64,000 bases of DNA from Alteribacter aurantiacus DSM 18675 (GTDB lineage Bacteria; Bacillota; Bacilli; Bacillales; Salisediminibacteriaceae), in the NCBI RefSeq assembly GCF_000429705.1, contig NZ_KE386943.1, forward strand, positions 136,664 through 200,663. Reading direction: 5' to 3'. The position numbers and the translations under genes were made by a program. Under the pieces are notes generated by a model. The model searched no databases, was not told the origin of the DNA, and saw only the letters and a list, made by a program, of their open reading frames with translations. This document shows, one piece after another, positions 26,106 to 34,868 of this stretch. How positions within the stretch are numbered: the stretch's first letter is position 1; each line of letters starts with the position of its first letter.

Positions 26106-27464
26106 ATGAAAACAGATAATATGAAAGACCGCATGAGGGCATGGACTCAACGGCACGAAAAGAAAGCACTCCCCCACTCTCTGATTGCATTAGCTATTGT
26201 TATTCTTATTATTTTCACGGAGCCTTTTTGGGGAAACACACCTGTGCCTGAGAATACTCGCCCGGACAACGTTCAACACCGTATCTCCATGGTCGGTGAC
26301 ATTATGATGGGACGCCACGTTCAAGACGCCGCTGAACAGAGCGGCGAAGGTTTTGATCGCGCGTTCCGTTACGTCTCTCCTTATTTTCATGAATCAGACT
26401 ATGTAACGGGTAACTTGGAAAGCCCGATTATGGCTGACGATGAAGAAGAGATTGCTTCCATAATGGAAGACTTTGAATTTGATAAAGAAATCCACCTTTA
26501 TGCGCCCACAAGTGCAGTGGATGCCCTTGTTAACGCCGGATTCGACTCTTTGAGCCTGGCAAACAACCATACTATGGACTATAGAGAGCTTTCCTTTGAA
26601 GAAACCCTTCGTCACATGAAAGGCAAAGGAATTGAGTTGGTCGGAATCGGACATCAATTAGGAAGTTCGGATATTCTCGGCACTGATGAAATAGAAGACT
26701 ATGAAATCGAGAACGGGCAAGAAAATATCAATCAACCATCTATGGACGAACTAATTGAAAATGAAGAGCTCGATGCGGCCCGCGTCTCCTATCATGAGCT
26801 TGAAGATGGGACAACGATTGGGTTAATCGGAATTACGGATGTTTTTTATCAACAGTTTGCTGCTGGCCACTCTCCTGGTGTCTTTATTACGTCTAACGTG
26901 ACAGGAACCGGTCAGGCCGGCTGGGCCCTTCTTGGTACCCGACTTATGGAAGCCAGAAACAATGCAGATATTGTGATGGTACACGTACACTGGGGAGAAG
27001 AATACCAAGTTGGTTACAACCGCGATCAGCAACGTCTTGCTCAGTATATGGCCGACAACGGGGCCGATGTTATCATTGGTCACCACTCCCATGCTCTCGA
27101 GGAAGTTAGTGTATTGGAAGGTTCCTATCAAATGGACGGGAGAACCGTTGAAAGCAATACCCTTGTGATGTACGGGCTCGGTAACTTCGTATTCGACCAA
27201 GGATGGTCACGTACGAAAGAGAGTGTGTTGGCACAGCTGGATATTCTCAACGACGGAAGCTCCGAACTCTCCTTTATTCCTATGAATGTTCTTGATGGAT
27301 CACCGCGGGAAACACAAGGTTTGTTTAAATCGTACCGTGACTTCAGGATCTTCCGTACTTTACGAAAAGACCTTGATAAAAACTTGTGGCGTGTAGAAGA
27401 TGGCCGACTAATTGTAGATTTGGATGCTGCAGGGATCTTTGAAAGGAATGAGCAAGGCCTATGA
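26106..27464 (+). CDS. pgsA: Second PgsA/CapA subunit
   Basis: A 452-residue CapA-fold protein with one membrane helix (about residues 25-43). ISMVGDIMMGRHVQDAA, TGNLESPIM, LANNHTMDY, VHVHWGEEYQ and VIIGHHSHALEEV reproduce the metal-site motifs. It is about 65 residues longer than the first PgsA through insertions near residues 190-230 (acidic, EIEDYEIENGQ region) and 250-280. The start is the ATG at 26106; an in-frame TTG lies two codons earlier. Its stop overlaps the ggt start by 4 bp. Confidence 0.92.
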   Translation: MKTDNMKDRMRAWTQRHEKKALPHSLIALAIVILIIFTEPFWGNTPVPENTRPDNVQHRISMVGDIMMGRHVQDAAEQSGEGFDRAFRYVSPYFHESDYVTGNLESPIMADDEEEIASIMEDFEFDKEIHLYAPTSAVDALVNAGFDSLSLANNHTMDYRELSFEETLRHMKGKGIELVGIGHQLGSSDILGTDEIEDYEIENGQENINQPSMDELIENEELDAARVSYHELEDGTTIGLIGITDVFYQQFAAGHSPGVFITSNVTGTGQAGWALLGTRLMEARNNADIVMVHVHWGEEYQVGYNRDQQRLAQYMADNGADVIIGHHSHALEEVSVLEGSYQMDGRTVESNTLVMYGLGNFVFDQGWSRTKESVLAQLDILNDGSSELSFIPMNVLDGSPRETQGLFKSYRDFRIFRTLRKDLDKNLWRVEDGRLIVDLDAAGIFERNEQGL

Positions 27465-29377
27465 ATGCGTTAAGAATAACAAACCTATCGGCACTACTTA
27501 TCTTCGTTGGCCTTATCGCCTGGGAGATCTATTATATGGATTCTGTATTGCAACTTTCAGAGCCCTATGAAACAGATAATGAAGAAGACAGCTTGGAAGT
27601 GACGCCTGGTGGAGCCTCTAATGGTTCAGATGAGGACGGTAATTTAGCCTCACCAGATGAACAGGAAGGTTATGTGTTCGGAGCAAGCTCCGTTCATCCA
27701 TTGGCAGTGGAAGCTGCCATGGAAGTATTGGAAAATGACGGAAACGCAGTAGAAGCTGCCATTGCCATGTCCTTTGTCCTTGGTGTTGTTGAACCCTACG
27801 GATCAGGCATTGGAGGCGGCGGAATGATGCTCGTTCATGAACCTGGCGAAGGGGCAAGAAGCTTCGATTACCGTGAAGCCGCTCCTGCCAGCGGACAATG
27901 GCCCGATGGAGCTGTTGCAGTACCAGGAATGGTTAAAGGAATGGAAATGCTTTATGAAAACTACGGATCAGGTGCAGAAGGCTTAACGTGGGACCACCTT
28001 CTACAGCCTGCCATTGACCATGCTCGAGAAGGTGTGCTGGTAGACCGCATTTTGAGTGACCGTATCGACAGTGCCTCTCGATATTTAAGTCTTGATCCGG
28101 CTGAACGAGAAGCATTTTATCCGGATGGCTTGGCCATCGGGCGACATGAATCACTGGTGCAGGAAAATCTAGCACAGACTTTAGAAAAAATTCAATCGGA
28201 AATGGCTGCCGGCTTTTATGAAGGTGAAGTGGCACAGGCTATGATTGATCAGGTTGGGTTCACTGCCGAGGACCTTCAAAGCTATGACGTTTACGAGCAT
28301 AGTCCGGCAGTTGGAGAATTCAACGGGAAAACCATTTACGGTGCTGCGTCTCCTTCTGCAGGTATAACATTAATTCAAATGCTGCAAATGGCGGAGTCAC
28401 TTGATCTGGAGGAAGCCTTGGCCCAGTCCGGTGAAGACGCTCAAGCCTTTGCACAACTTGACTTGCGGGAAAACTTGGAGTCCGACGAAGAGTTGACTCT
28501 CGGTCACCTCGTCAACGAACCAGAATGGTTGCCAGTTTATGTTCATTTAATAAGCGAGATTACAAAAGCCGCATACAGCGACCGACTTGATACGATTGGG
28601 GATCCGCAGTTTAACCCTGAAATAGATATGGATCAATACACAGAAAAAGGATATACCGATTCTTTGATTGAGAATATCAACTTCGATCGAATCTCTTACA
28701 ATGAACAATATGATTCACCTGCATCATTAAAAGATGCAAGACACACAAGCCACTTTGTGATTGTTGATAAAGATGGGATGATGGTTTCTTCAACCCATTC
28801 TCTCGGAGAGTTCTTCGGGTCTGGTCGAAATGTTTCTGGTATGTTCTTGAATAACCAGCTTCAAAACTTCAGCCCTCGTGAAGATTCGCCTAACAGCTTC
28901 TCTCCGGGCAAACGTCCGCGAACGTTCGTGTCACCGATTATTGTTGAACACGAAAGTGGAAAAGCTGAGTTAGGTCTTGGTTCTCCTGGAGGAAGACGTA
29001 TTCCGGCTATGCTATTCCAGACAATGATGCAATACACGTATGGTGTGCACACGGAAAGAGATGAACGTCTCACATTACAAGAAGCTATATCACGAAGCCG
29101 CTTCTACGCAGAAGATAATATCGTGAATATTGAAAGGGAACTCCCAGAAGAAATCGAGAACATCTTTATGCAAGATTTCCGCTACAACGTAAGTATACAG
29201 ACATCTGCCCTCTATTATGGAGGTATTCAAGGCCTTGGTCTTGAATACGACGATAATGGCAATGTGCAACGCATCTTTGGTGGAGGTGACCCTCGTCGTA
29301 ACGGAGCATGGCAGCTCGGTACGCACGAAGGTACTCAAGAAGAACAAAGTGCAGAAGATGATGAAGTGGAAGAATAA
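27461..29377 (+). CDS. ggt: Second gamma-glutamyltransferase (CapD/Ggt-like)
   Basis: A 638-residue Ntn-hydrolase with an N-terminal membrane anchor (about residues 8-24) and a long acidic linker up to residue 70. ENDGNAVEAAIAMSFVLGVVEPYGSGIGGGG and ELGLGSPGGRRIP are the family signatures. The autocleavage site is HTSHFVIVDKDG, so the nucleophile threonine is kept but the following residue is Ser rather than Thr. It has about 60 extra residues before the cleavage site (SGEDAQAFAQLDLREN region) and an acidic C-terminal tail. It should process the polymer of the second operon. Confidence 0.9.
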   Translation: MNALRITNLSALLIFVGLIAWEIYYMDSVLQLSEPYETDNEEDSLEVTPGGASNGSDEDGNLASPDEQEGYVFGASSVHPLAVEAAMEVLENDGNAVEAAIAMSFVLGVVEPYGSGIGGGGMMLVHEPGEGARSFDYREAAPASGQWPDGAVAVPGMVKGMEMLYENYGSGAEGLTWDHLLQPAIDHAREGVLVDRILSDRIDSASRYLSLDPAEREAFYPDGLAIGRHESLVQENLAQTLEKIQSEMAAGFYEGEVAQAMIDQVGFTAEDLQSYDVYEHSPAVGEFNGKTIYGAASPSAGITLIQMLQMAESLDLEEALAQSGEDAQAFAQLDLRENLESDEELTLGHLVNEPEWLPVYVHLISEITKAAYSDRLDTIGDPQFNPEIDMDQYTEKGYTDSLIENINFDRISYNEQYDSPASLKDARHTSHFVIVDKDGMMVSSTHSLGEFFGSGRNVSGMFLNNQLQNFSPREDSPNSFSPGKRPRTFVSPIIVEHESGKAELGLGSPGGRRIPAMLFQTMMQYTYGVHTERDERLTLQEAISRSRFYAEDNIVNIERELPEEIENIFMQDFRYNVSIQTSALYYGGIQGLGLEYDDNGNVQRIFGGGDPRRNGAWQLGTHEGTQEEQSAEDDEVEE

Positions 29378-29425
29378 CTGAAAAAACCGTCAGATCCTCT
29401 CAGAGGGTCTGGCGGTTTTTTGCGT
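29376..29425 (+). terminator. Intrinsic terminator of pgs operon 2
   Basis: AAAAAACCGTCAGATCCTC pairs with GAGGGTCTGGCGGTTTTTT directly after the ggt stop. The stem is flanked by A and T runs, so it could work in both directions. Confidence 0.88.
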
Positions 29426-29466
29426 TGAGTAGTGTTGGTGAAGTACGGTACCTGGTACTATGTAAA

Positions 29467-29985
29467 TCATTCAACGTCGTCCCAGGTCCCTCTCTTCCTT
29501 CGCTCTGTCAACAACACCCAGAAAAGCACACCGATCGCGGCTCCAGCCATATCTAGGAGCACATCTTCTACCATCCCCGTTCGATTCGGATGGAAGTAGT
29601 GACGGATTTCATCATAGGCCGCGTATAGGGTGGCAAAACCAATTGCAAGTACTGCTGATTCCGGCACTTTGTTTGGTAGTACCAACTTTACAACGCGATA
29701 GATAAGGATGGCGAGAAGGAAGTATACAAAAACGTGAGCTCCCTTACGAATGAAGAACTCCACAAACTGCTCGGTTGTTCTCGTTTCGAGACTTACTACA
29801 CCTGTGCCGTACGTGAAACTCACCCACCCAAATGTGGATTCCACCCAGCTCAGGTTAAAAGCAGCGAGAAAAGGAGTTGCTTTTTGCTCTTCATACGACT
29901 GGGAAGAGGCATATTGAATGAGTGCGACCCAGCCAAGTAAGGGCACGATGTGACTGAGTAATGTATTCGTTTCTTTATTGTTCAT
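29467..29985 (-). CDS. VanZ-like membrane protein
   Basis: A 172-residue protein with about four membrane helices. FIRKGAHVFVYFLLAILIYR and ATLYAAYDEIRHYFHPNRTGMVEDVLLDMAGAAIG match the VanZ family core. The function of chromosomal VanZ-like proteins is not settled; some confer low-level teicoplanin resistance and others are linked to surface polymers. It is a single gene, convergent with pgs operon 2 and upstream of nothing in its own direction. Confidence 0.85.
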   Translation of the reverse strand: MNNKETNTLLSHIVPLLGWVALIQYASSQSYEEQKATPFLAAFNLSWVESTFGWVSFTYGTGVVSLETRTTEQFVEFFIRKGAHVFVYFLLAILIYRVVKLVLPNKVPESAVLAIGFATLYAAYDEIRHYFHPNRTGMVEDVLLDMAGAAIGVLFWVLLTERRKRGTWDDVE

Positions 29986-30284
29986 ATGAGATCACCTGAA
30001 TCATTTTATTATCGAGTCGTTGTTCATTATACGTTAGATTTTTGGTGATTTGGGAAAGCTTGGACAATTTTTGTGTGAATTCGGGAAAGTTTCCCGGGAA
30101 ATCGAGCAATTGTGCACGTTAATTAAACGTTTATTTAAGTTGCAAAAGAAAGAGATTGGCGTTCTTTTAGGTCGTTTATTGAGAGGTGTGCGGCGGAGGG
30201 GAATGTTCGAGGCCTCAGCAGAACCGTCCCCCTTTTGCCTCTACCACGGGCGGGCAGGAAGCAAAAGAACCGTCCCCACCTTTC
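29986..30284. other. Non-coding gap between VanZ-like gene and gas-vesicle operon end
   Basis: No gene is supported. It holds two GAACCGTCCCC words (30221 and 30268) flanked by CTTTTGC and GCAAAAG, forming a small inverted arrangement. The AT-rich part 30030-30180 shows weak, degenerate repetition only. Confidence 0.5.
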
Positions 30285-30328
30285 CACAAAAAAAGAAACC
30301 AGGGCATTGTTTGCGCTGATTTCTTTCG
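30285..30328 (-). terminator. Intrinsic terminator of the gas-vesicle operon
   Basis: On the minus strand GAAATCAGCGC pairs, with two mismatches, with GCCCTGGTTTC, followed by seven T. It lies directly after the last small gene. Confidence 0.72.
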
Positions 30329-30535
30329 TTATTCTTCTCTTTTCTGTTTTTCGTTAAGTCGGTTTTCCTTCCCTGGAAGGCCGACTCTGGCACGGAGGGT
30401 GTAGTCTGTTTTAAGGGTTGGTCCGGTTTGTTTGTTGCCGATTCTTTTTTCTTCAGAGCGTCCGACCATGGAATGATCGGACGTTTCCAGGTCTTTTAGG
30501 AGTCGCCCAAGGTCTTGAAAGAAGTCTTTCTTCAT
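30329..30535 (-). CDS. Small protein at the end of the gvp operon (GvpT/U position)
   Basis: A 68-residue gene with AGAGGTG before its ATG and an operon terminator after its stop, so it is likely real. It begins MKKDFFQDLGRLLKDLET and ends in a basic, charged tail; TDYTLRARVGLPG is the only distinctive stretch. In B. megaterium, gvpT and gvpU follow gvpJ. Position fits GvpT, but I cannot confirm it by sequence. No membrane segment. Confidence 0.6.
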   Translation of the reverse strand: MKKDFFQDLGRLLKDLETSDHSMVGRSEEKRIGNKQTGPTLKTDYTLRARVGLPGKENRLNEKQKREE

Positions 30536-30546
30536 TTCGTCACCTC

Positions 30547-30867
30547 TTATTCAGTTTTACTTTCTTCTTTTGAAGAGATTTGCTGTACTTTTTTCTCCAA
30601 GTCTTCGAGTTGACCTCTTAGGTACGTATTCTCTTCTTCCAGCTTTGATGCTTTTGAAGAGTAATGGGGATCGTTTTCCCACCAGTCCATGCCAATTTCT
30701 TTTGCTTTATCAACGGAGGCGATGAGCAGGCGGATTTTAATCGTGAGAAGCTCCACATCTGCCAAATTGATTTTGATGTCTCCGGCGATGACCACGCCTT
30801 TATCAAGTACGGTTTCCAGTACGTCTACTAAGCTATTGGAATTGTTCGGGGTCTTCATCGGTTCCAT
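30547..30867 (-). CDS. gvpJ: Gas vesicle protein GvpJ
   Basis: A 106-residue member of the GvpA/GvpJ family. I start at the ATG at 30867, with GGAG nine bases upstream. SLVDVLETVLDKGVVIAGDIKINLADVELLTIKIRLLIASVDKA is the GvpA-like core (helix-strand-strand-helix). A charged C-terminal coiled coil (KLEEENTYLRGQLEDLEKK) distinguishes GvpJ from the shell protein. It is an accessory needed for nucleation of the gas-vesicle tips. Confidence 0.93.
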   Translation of the reverse strand: MEPMKTPNNSNSLVDVLETVLDKGVVIAGDIKINLADVELLTIKIRLLIASVDKAKEIGMDWWENDPHYSSKASKLEEENTYLRGQLEDLEKKVQQISSKEESKTE

Positions 30868-30897
30868 GTTCACTCACTCCTATTTTATGTGCTCGTG

Positions 30898-31200
30898 CTA
30901 CAGCAGGTTACCAAGTGGGCCCAAGTTGATGTTGAGGTCTTCATCGTCTAGTCCGAAGATCTCTTTCATTTCTTCCATTTTCTCTTCTAGGTTCATAAGG
31001 GCTACACCAAGCTGCTCGATCTGTTCGTCGGTTAAGTTGCCGCTATCTACACGGCGCATCGCTTGTCTTTCCACCAGTTGCCTAAGTAGTTCGATGACGG
31101 TCATTACGAGTTGGGATAATCCTTCTTCCGCTTTTTCCGGATCAAGGGAAATGCGACCAGTCGGCTTGGAGTCTGATAAGACCATATCGCCTTTATTCAT
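30898..31200 (-). CDS. gvpK: Gas vesicle protein GvpK
   Basis: A 100-residue protein with the GvpK core GRISLDPEKAEEGLSQLVMTVIELLRQLVERQAMRRVDSG and LTDEQIEQLGVALMNLEEKM. GvpK is an essential assembly factor of unknown exact mode. It overlaps gvpS by 8 bp. Confidence 0.94.
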   Translation of the reverse strand: MNKGDMVLSDSKPTGRISLDPEKAEEGLSQLVMTVIELLRQLVERQAMRRVDSGNLTDEQIEQLGVALMNLEEKMEEMKEIFGLDDEDLNINLGPLGNLL

Positions 31201-31405
31201 TTACAGTCTCTCCTTCTCGGGGCTTATTTTGGCTTTCAATTAACGTTTCTACGGACGTGAGCAAGATGCGCAAGTCCAAGTATACCAAGTCTATATCGGC
31301 TATCGATATGGTGATATCGCCCCGTAGGACAACCCCTTTGTCTAGGACCGCATCGAGTATATCGAGTAGCGATACGTCACTTTGCTCAAGACTTTCTCTT
31401 CTCAC
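31193..31405 (-). CDS. gvpS: Gas vesicle protein GvpS (GvpA/J family)
   Basis: A 70-residue GvpA-family protein starting at a GTG with AGAGGTGG upstream. SLLDILDAVLDKGVVLRGDITISIADIDLVYLDLRILLTSVETL is the conserved core. It is a minor paralogue of the shell protein, as in B. megaterium where gvpS precedes gvpK. Confidence 0.88.
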   Translation of the reverse strand: MRRESLEQSDVSLLDILDAVLDKGVVLRGDITISIADIDLVYLDLRILLTSVETLIESQNKPREGETVNE

Positions 31406-31418
31406 CTAATCCACCTCT

Positions 31419-32255
31419 TTACGTGTCGCTATCTTCTATGAAACTGGAGAAATGATACGCGGGCCACGGTCCTGTGACAGCGTAATCAAGACCGCTTTCT
31501 TTATCAACGGCTTCCTTTTTCTCGTCCTGTATCACTTGAACGAAGCGATCCGTATCGCTTTCATTGATCAGGTAAGCGCTATTCCAACACATCTCCTCAG
31601 GGCGACCGGTCACCTTTTGGTTCCAGTTCTTTTTCACTTCTGATTGATCGGAAAATTGTAGAAGCTTTTCATGCAGGTTCTCGCACTGCTCTGCGATTTC
31701 TTTATCGGCTTGCTTTTCTACGAATTGGTCGAGCTTACGTCTTTCGAAAAACTGCTTCCCTTTTGAAAGCTGTTCGATTTCTTGCTTTTTCTTTTCGATT
31801 TCAGGGCTGTGTTCCAGGACGCTTTGGGTAAACTTCTGTTTGTCTGCGTATATTTTGACGTTCCACTCGTTTTTTTGTTTAAGGGTTTGAAACAGTTCGG
31901 TGATTCGTTCGTTGTGTGTGTGAACGATCGACTCGAGACTCTCTTTTGTTTCATAAATGGTACCGAATTTAAGCGGGATCATGGTGTAGGATTGGTGAAA
32001 GTGATTCATCATTTCGTGATGGTGAAAGGCTTTTTCTTGGAGCCAAGACATGTTTTCTACGTTCTTCTTCAGTTGGGTTTCGTCGAACTCGTCTTTTTTT
32101 ACCCGGCAAATGATAGAGGTTATATCGCCATGCGATATGTATTCGATTGGTGAGTCGGGATCGATGCCTGTCATGTCGGGTGTATCGGTTTGTTCATTGG
32201 TTGGGATAAAGGCGTAAAGGTAGAGTAGTTGGTCTGCTGCTACGTGCGTTTCCAT
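31419..32255 (-). CDS. gvpL: Gas vesicle protein GvpL (GvpF/L family)
   Basis: A 278-residue GvpF/L protein. The ATG at 32255 is preferred (METHVAADQLLYLYAFIP, with AAGGA upstream); a longer frame would overlap gvpG. YTMIPLKFGTIYETKESLESIV, and near the end WNSAYLINESDTDRFVQVI and LDYAVTGPWPAYHFSSF, are the family signatures, shared with GvpF. Such proteins bind GvpA and help early assembly. A basic, coiled segment (EIEKKKQEIEQLSKGKQFFERRK) lies in the middle. Confidence 0.92.
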   Translation of the reverse strand: METHVAADQLLYLYAFIPTNEQTDTPDMTGIDPDSPIEYISHGDITSIICRVKKDEFDETQLKKNVENMSWLQEKAFHHHEMMNHFHQSYTMIPLKFGTIYETKESLESIVHTHNERITELFQTLKQKNEWNVKIYADKQKFTQSVLEHSPEIEKKKQEIEQLSKGKQFFERRKLDQFVEKQADKEIAEQCENLHEKLLQFSDQSEVKKNWNQKVTGRPEEMCWNSAYLINESDTDRFVQVIQDEKKEAVDKESGLDYAVTGPWPAYHFSSFIEDSDT

Positions 32256-32259
32256 GGGA

Positions 32260-32523
32260 TCACCGTCCTTCGTGTTCTTCAAGACTTTCCTTGAGGCGTT
32301 CTTGCTCAAGGGCTTTGGCAATTCTGTATCGCTTGAGGAGCTCTTCTTCTTGTTGTTCATAAGCTTCTTCTGAAATCTCTTCCATTTCGAGCATCATTTG
32401 CAAATGGATGAGCTTTTGCTGGATGTGCTCCAGGTCGTAAAGTTCTTTGTCCACTTCTTCTTTCACTTTCTTACCGACCATCACAAGGGTATCGATGGGC
32501 CAGGTGAAAAGCTTGAAGATCAT
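32260..32523 (-). CDS. gvpG: Gas vesicle protein GvpG
   Basis: An 87-residue GvpG beginning MIFKLFTWPIDTLVMVGKKV, with a long charged helix after it (YDLEHIQQKLIHLQMMLEMEEISEEAYEQQEEELLKRY). The ATG overlaps the gvpF stop (ATGA), which fixes the start. GvpG is an accessory protein always found between gvpF and gvpL in this layout. Confidence 0.93.
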   Translation of the reverse strand: MIFKLFTWPIDTLVMVGKKVKEEVDKELYDLEHIQQKLIHLQMMLEMEEISEEAYEQQEEELLKRYRIAKALEQERLKESLEEHEGR

Positions 32524-33278
32524 GAGGCATCTTCCGCTTTGATTTTCAGATTGATGAAGTTGTACGCGGGCCACGGGCCTGAATATTTGAAGTCGACGCG
32601 ATCGCTCCACTCTTCGTGAAGGTCGTTTACGAGAGCATCAAACTCTGCTTCTTTTTCTTTGTCGATTAAAAAAGCAGCGTTTAGCACCATTCGTTCACTA
32701 ATCGATTCATTATTTTTGGCTGCGTCGGCAACTTCCGCGAGCGGTTGAAAAACGGCCTCATCAAACGTGATTTGCAACTGGGTCATGAAGTTACGCGCTG
32801 CTTCACCGAGTTTGATCCGGTCGTAGTAGCCTGCTTGAGCGTTCTTTCCTTGCACATTAGTCTGAAGCTTTTTCATCGCTGGTTCATTTTTAGCTACGTG
32901 TTCGATCCATTCTTTTTTGCCAACGAGCTTGAGTCCCACTTCGATTTTTCCTCGAATGCGAGGGAAGATCTCGTTAAACTGCGGACTAAGCTTGCCAAGA
33001 AGAATCTCCACATCTTTTTTTGACTCGAGTACGTTACCAAAACTCATGGGAATGATCGTGAACGTTTTCATTATTGTAGCTACCGTGTCCTGATGGGCTT
33101 TTAAGTTCTGCCTGCTCGGTTCATAAATATCGACCGGGGCATCTGCCACCACCATGGACAAGTTTTTGTATGGGATGGTGTACACGCGTCGGTGCTCTCC
33201 AGCAAGTTTCACTTTTTCAAAGGTCTTCGGTTCTGCGGTTTCAATTGCGCCGAATAAATATACTCCCTCTTTACTCAT
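32520..33278 (-). CDS. gvpF: Gas vesicle protein GvpF
   Basis: A 252-residue GvpF. KEGVYLFGAIETAEP at the start, FTIIPMSFGNVLESKKDVEILL in the middle, and LNAAFLIDKEKEAEFDALV with VDFKYSGPWPAYNFINLKI at the end match the GvpF/L family. It binds GvpA and sits at the gas-facing side of the vesicle in cyanobacterial work. GTAAGGAGGGG precedes its ATG. It pairs with the related GvpL downstream. Confidence 0.94.
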   Translation of the reverse strand: MSKEGVYLFGAIETAEPKTFEKVKLAGEHRRVYTIPYKNLSMVVADAPVDIYEPSRQNLKAHQDTVATIMKTFTIIPMSFGNVLESKKDVEILLGKLSPQFNEIFPRIRGKIEVGLKLVGKKEWIEHVAKNEPAMKKLQTNVQGKNAQAGYYDRIKLGEAARNFMTQLQITFDEAVFQPLAEVADAAKNNESISERMVLNAAFLIDKEKEAEFDALVNDLHEEWSDRVDFKYSGPWPAYNFINLKIKAEDAS

Positions 33279-33293
33279 AGGTGTGTCCCCTCC

Positions 33294-34490
33294 TTACAGC
33301 TTCTTCAGTTCGTCTGCGATTTTTGTTGATGCTTCTTTTTTTCCTAAGCATCGTGCCACAGATGCTCCAAGTACGTCTTTACATAAGGAAATGAACGCGT
33401 CGTTGTCAGCTTTGATCTCAATGTTGTTTTGCTTGGCAATCTCGCCGATCATGACACTGCCTCGAAAGCTCGGGCCTTGAACTTCTTGTTTTTCACAGAG
33501 CTGACGAATGCTTTCGACGAGTTGAACGATCACTTTCGCCTCGTCTTCTTTAATTCCCGATCGTTCTTGAACCATTTTGATTTCCGTTTCCGTCGATCCT
33601 CTGTTCAATTCGAGAGTAATGAGTCGGTCTCGAAGGGCATCTTGGGACTGGAACACGCCAGCATATTCTTCTGGATTGCTCGTGAAGATCATCTTGAAAT
33701 TCGGATGGGCACGAACAAACGCGTCTTTTTGCTTGGATCCGTATAAAGGAAGAATGCCCTCTTCAAGTAACGAGAGAAGAAGGTTGTTCGTCTCCGGTTT
33801 TGAGCGGGTGAACTCGTCGTAAATCACGGTGTAGCCGTTCTTCACCGCTTTGACAAGGTGGCCTTCATTCCAATTCTCGTTTACTCGTTCTTCATGTTTG
33901 TAAACGGATCGGATAAAGTTATCGACTGACTTGGATGATGTAAAGCCGCTCGATCCACCGATGAGGTCGACGTTGTTCATTTCATGATTTCCTTGGAGAA
34001 AAAGAACGGGTTCTTCGTATTGGCTTGCAAGATAGAGAGCCAATGATGTTTTACCTACCCCGGCAGGTCCCGTGAAATGAACCGGGTATCCGGCTTTTAG
34101 GTATTGTTTTGAGCGCTCCACAAGGCTTTCAATGTCAGATGTGACAACGAAATTGTCCAAGTCGATGTTTTGTTTTTTCTTTGAGGGCTCTGTGTTTTCT
34201 TCGTGCTGGTCTTTGTTATTTTGGGTCTTATCTTTGTTATCTTTGGTTTGGTCTTTGTTGTTGTTATGGGAATTTCCTTTGTTTTCTTTGGATTGAGGTT
34301 CGTTAGTTTTTTGGGATTTTTCCTCGCCTTTAGGCTCGTTTGATTGGTTGTTTTTCGTGCTGGATTCTTTTTTGGTCGTTTGTTTACTGGAAGGTTGTTT
34401 TTTGGCGGGTGCCGATTGTTGTTTTTTCGGTTCAGTCTTTTGGTCTTTTTCTTTGTCAGAGTCTTTGTTCATGAGCTTTTTTAAGACCAT
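33294..34490 (-). CDS. gvpN: Gas vesicle AAA ATPase GvpN with long disordered N-terminus
   Basis: A 398-residue MoxR-like AAA ATPase. The Walker A GPAGVGKTS (residues 141-149), Walker B VIYDEFTRSKPETNN and sensor FKMIFTSNPEEYAGV are clear, and FQSQDALRDRLITLEL is the GvpN-type arginine region. Residues 1-108 are almost entirely Lys, Glu, Gln, Asn, Ser and Thr, with no fold. The total is about 75-80 residues longer than the 320 or so usual for GvpN. GGGAGG precedes the ATG. GvpN widens the growing vesicle from its conical tips. Confidence 0.93.
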   Translation of the reverse strand: MVLKKLMNKDSDKEKDQKTEPKKQQSAPAKKQPSSKQTTKKESSTKNNQSNEPKGEEKSQKTNEPQSKENKGNSHNNNKDQTKDNKDKTQNNKDQHEENTEPSKKKQNIDLDNFVVTSDIESLVERSKQYLKAGYPVHFTGPAGVGKTSLALYLASQYEEPVLFLQGNHEMNNVDLIGGSSGFTSSKSVDNFIRSVYKHEERVNENWNEGHLVKAVKNGYTVIYDEFTRSKPETNNLLLSLLEEGILPLYGSKQKDAFVRAHPNFKMIFTSNPEEYAGVFQSQDALRDRLITLELNRGSTETEIKMVQERSGIKEDEAKVIVQLVESIRQLCEKQEVQGPSFRGSVMIGEIAKQNNIEIKADNDAFISLCKDVLGASVARCLGKKEASTKIADELKKL

Positions 34491-34496
34491 GTTGGA

Positions 34497-34769
34497 CTAC
34501 CTCCCTTCGCTGGCTTCAAGTGTAGCGCCGCGATTTCTCAAGCTCTTACGGTGGAAAGATACAACTTCCATGTCCTCGTTGACTCGGCATTGATAGACGC
34601 CAAGAAGCTGATCGCGTCCGTACTTTTTCATGTACTCTTTTTCCTCGATGACCTCGACTTCTACTTCCCATGCCTTTTCTTCTGTGACGATAGAGGTGAC
34701 TCGGTAAACGGGATAGACGTGTTCTTGGAAGAAGTCTTTTACTGTGTTGATGACTTGTTCTATTTTCAT
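34497..34769 (-). CDS. gvpR: Gas vesicle protein GvpR (GvpO family)
   Basis: A 90-residue GvpO-domain protein, begun at the ATG at 34769. It has MKIEQVINTVKDFF, HVYPVYRVTSIVTEEKAWEVEVEVIEEKEYMKKYGRDQLLGVYQCRV, typical of the GvpO family, which B. megaterium calls GvpR. It follows the shell gene and a strong hairpin and precedes gvpN by 6 bp. Confidence 0.88.
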   Translation of the reverse strand: MKIEQVINTVKDFFQEHVYPVYRVTSIVTEEKAWEVEVEVIEEKEYMKKYGRDQLLGVYQCRVNEDMEVVSFHRKSLRNRGATLEASEGR

Positions 34770-34812
34770 GGATTCACACACCCTTTGATCAATTAGTCGT
34801 TTTCACGCCAAC

Positions 34813-34846
34813 AGAAAGTGGACTCATAAGGGATGGATTTCCCCTT
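34813..34846 (-). promoter_or_regulatory. Strong hairpin between the shell gene and gvpR
   Basis: GACTCATAAGGG pairs with CCCTTATGAGTC around a short loop (12 bp or more). No T run follows on the minus strand, so it looks like a 3' mRNA stabiliser or processing site rather than a full terminator. Such a hairpin would allow much more shell protein than accessory proteins. Confidence 0.7.
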
Positions 34847-34868
34847 ATGAGTCACATTTTGTTATGTG

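Noticed and set aside
30030..30190. Possible degenerate 21-bp periodicity near the gas-vesicle operon end
   Set aside because: Similar words occur but at spacings of 10, 12, 21 and 31 bp; not a convincing period.
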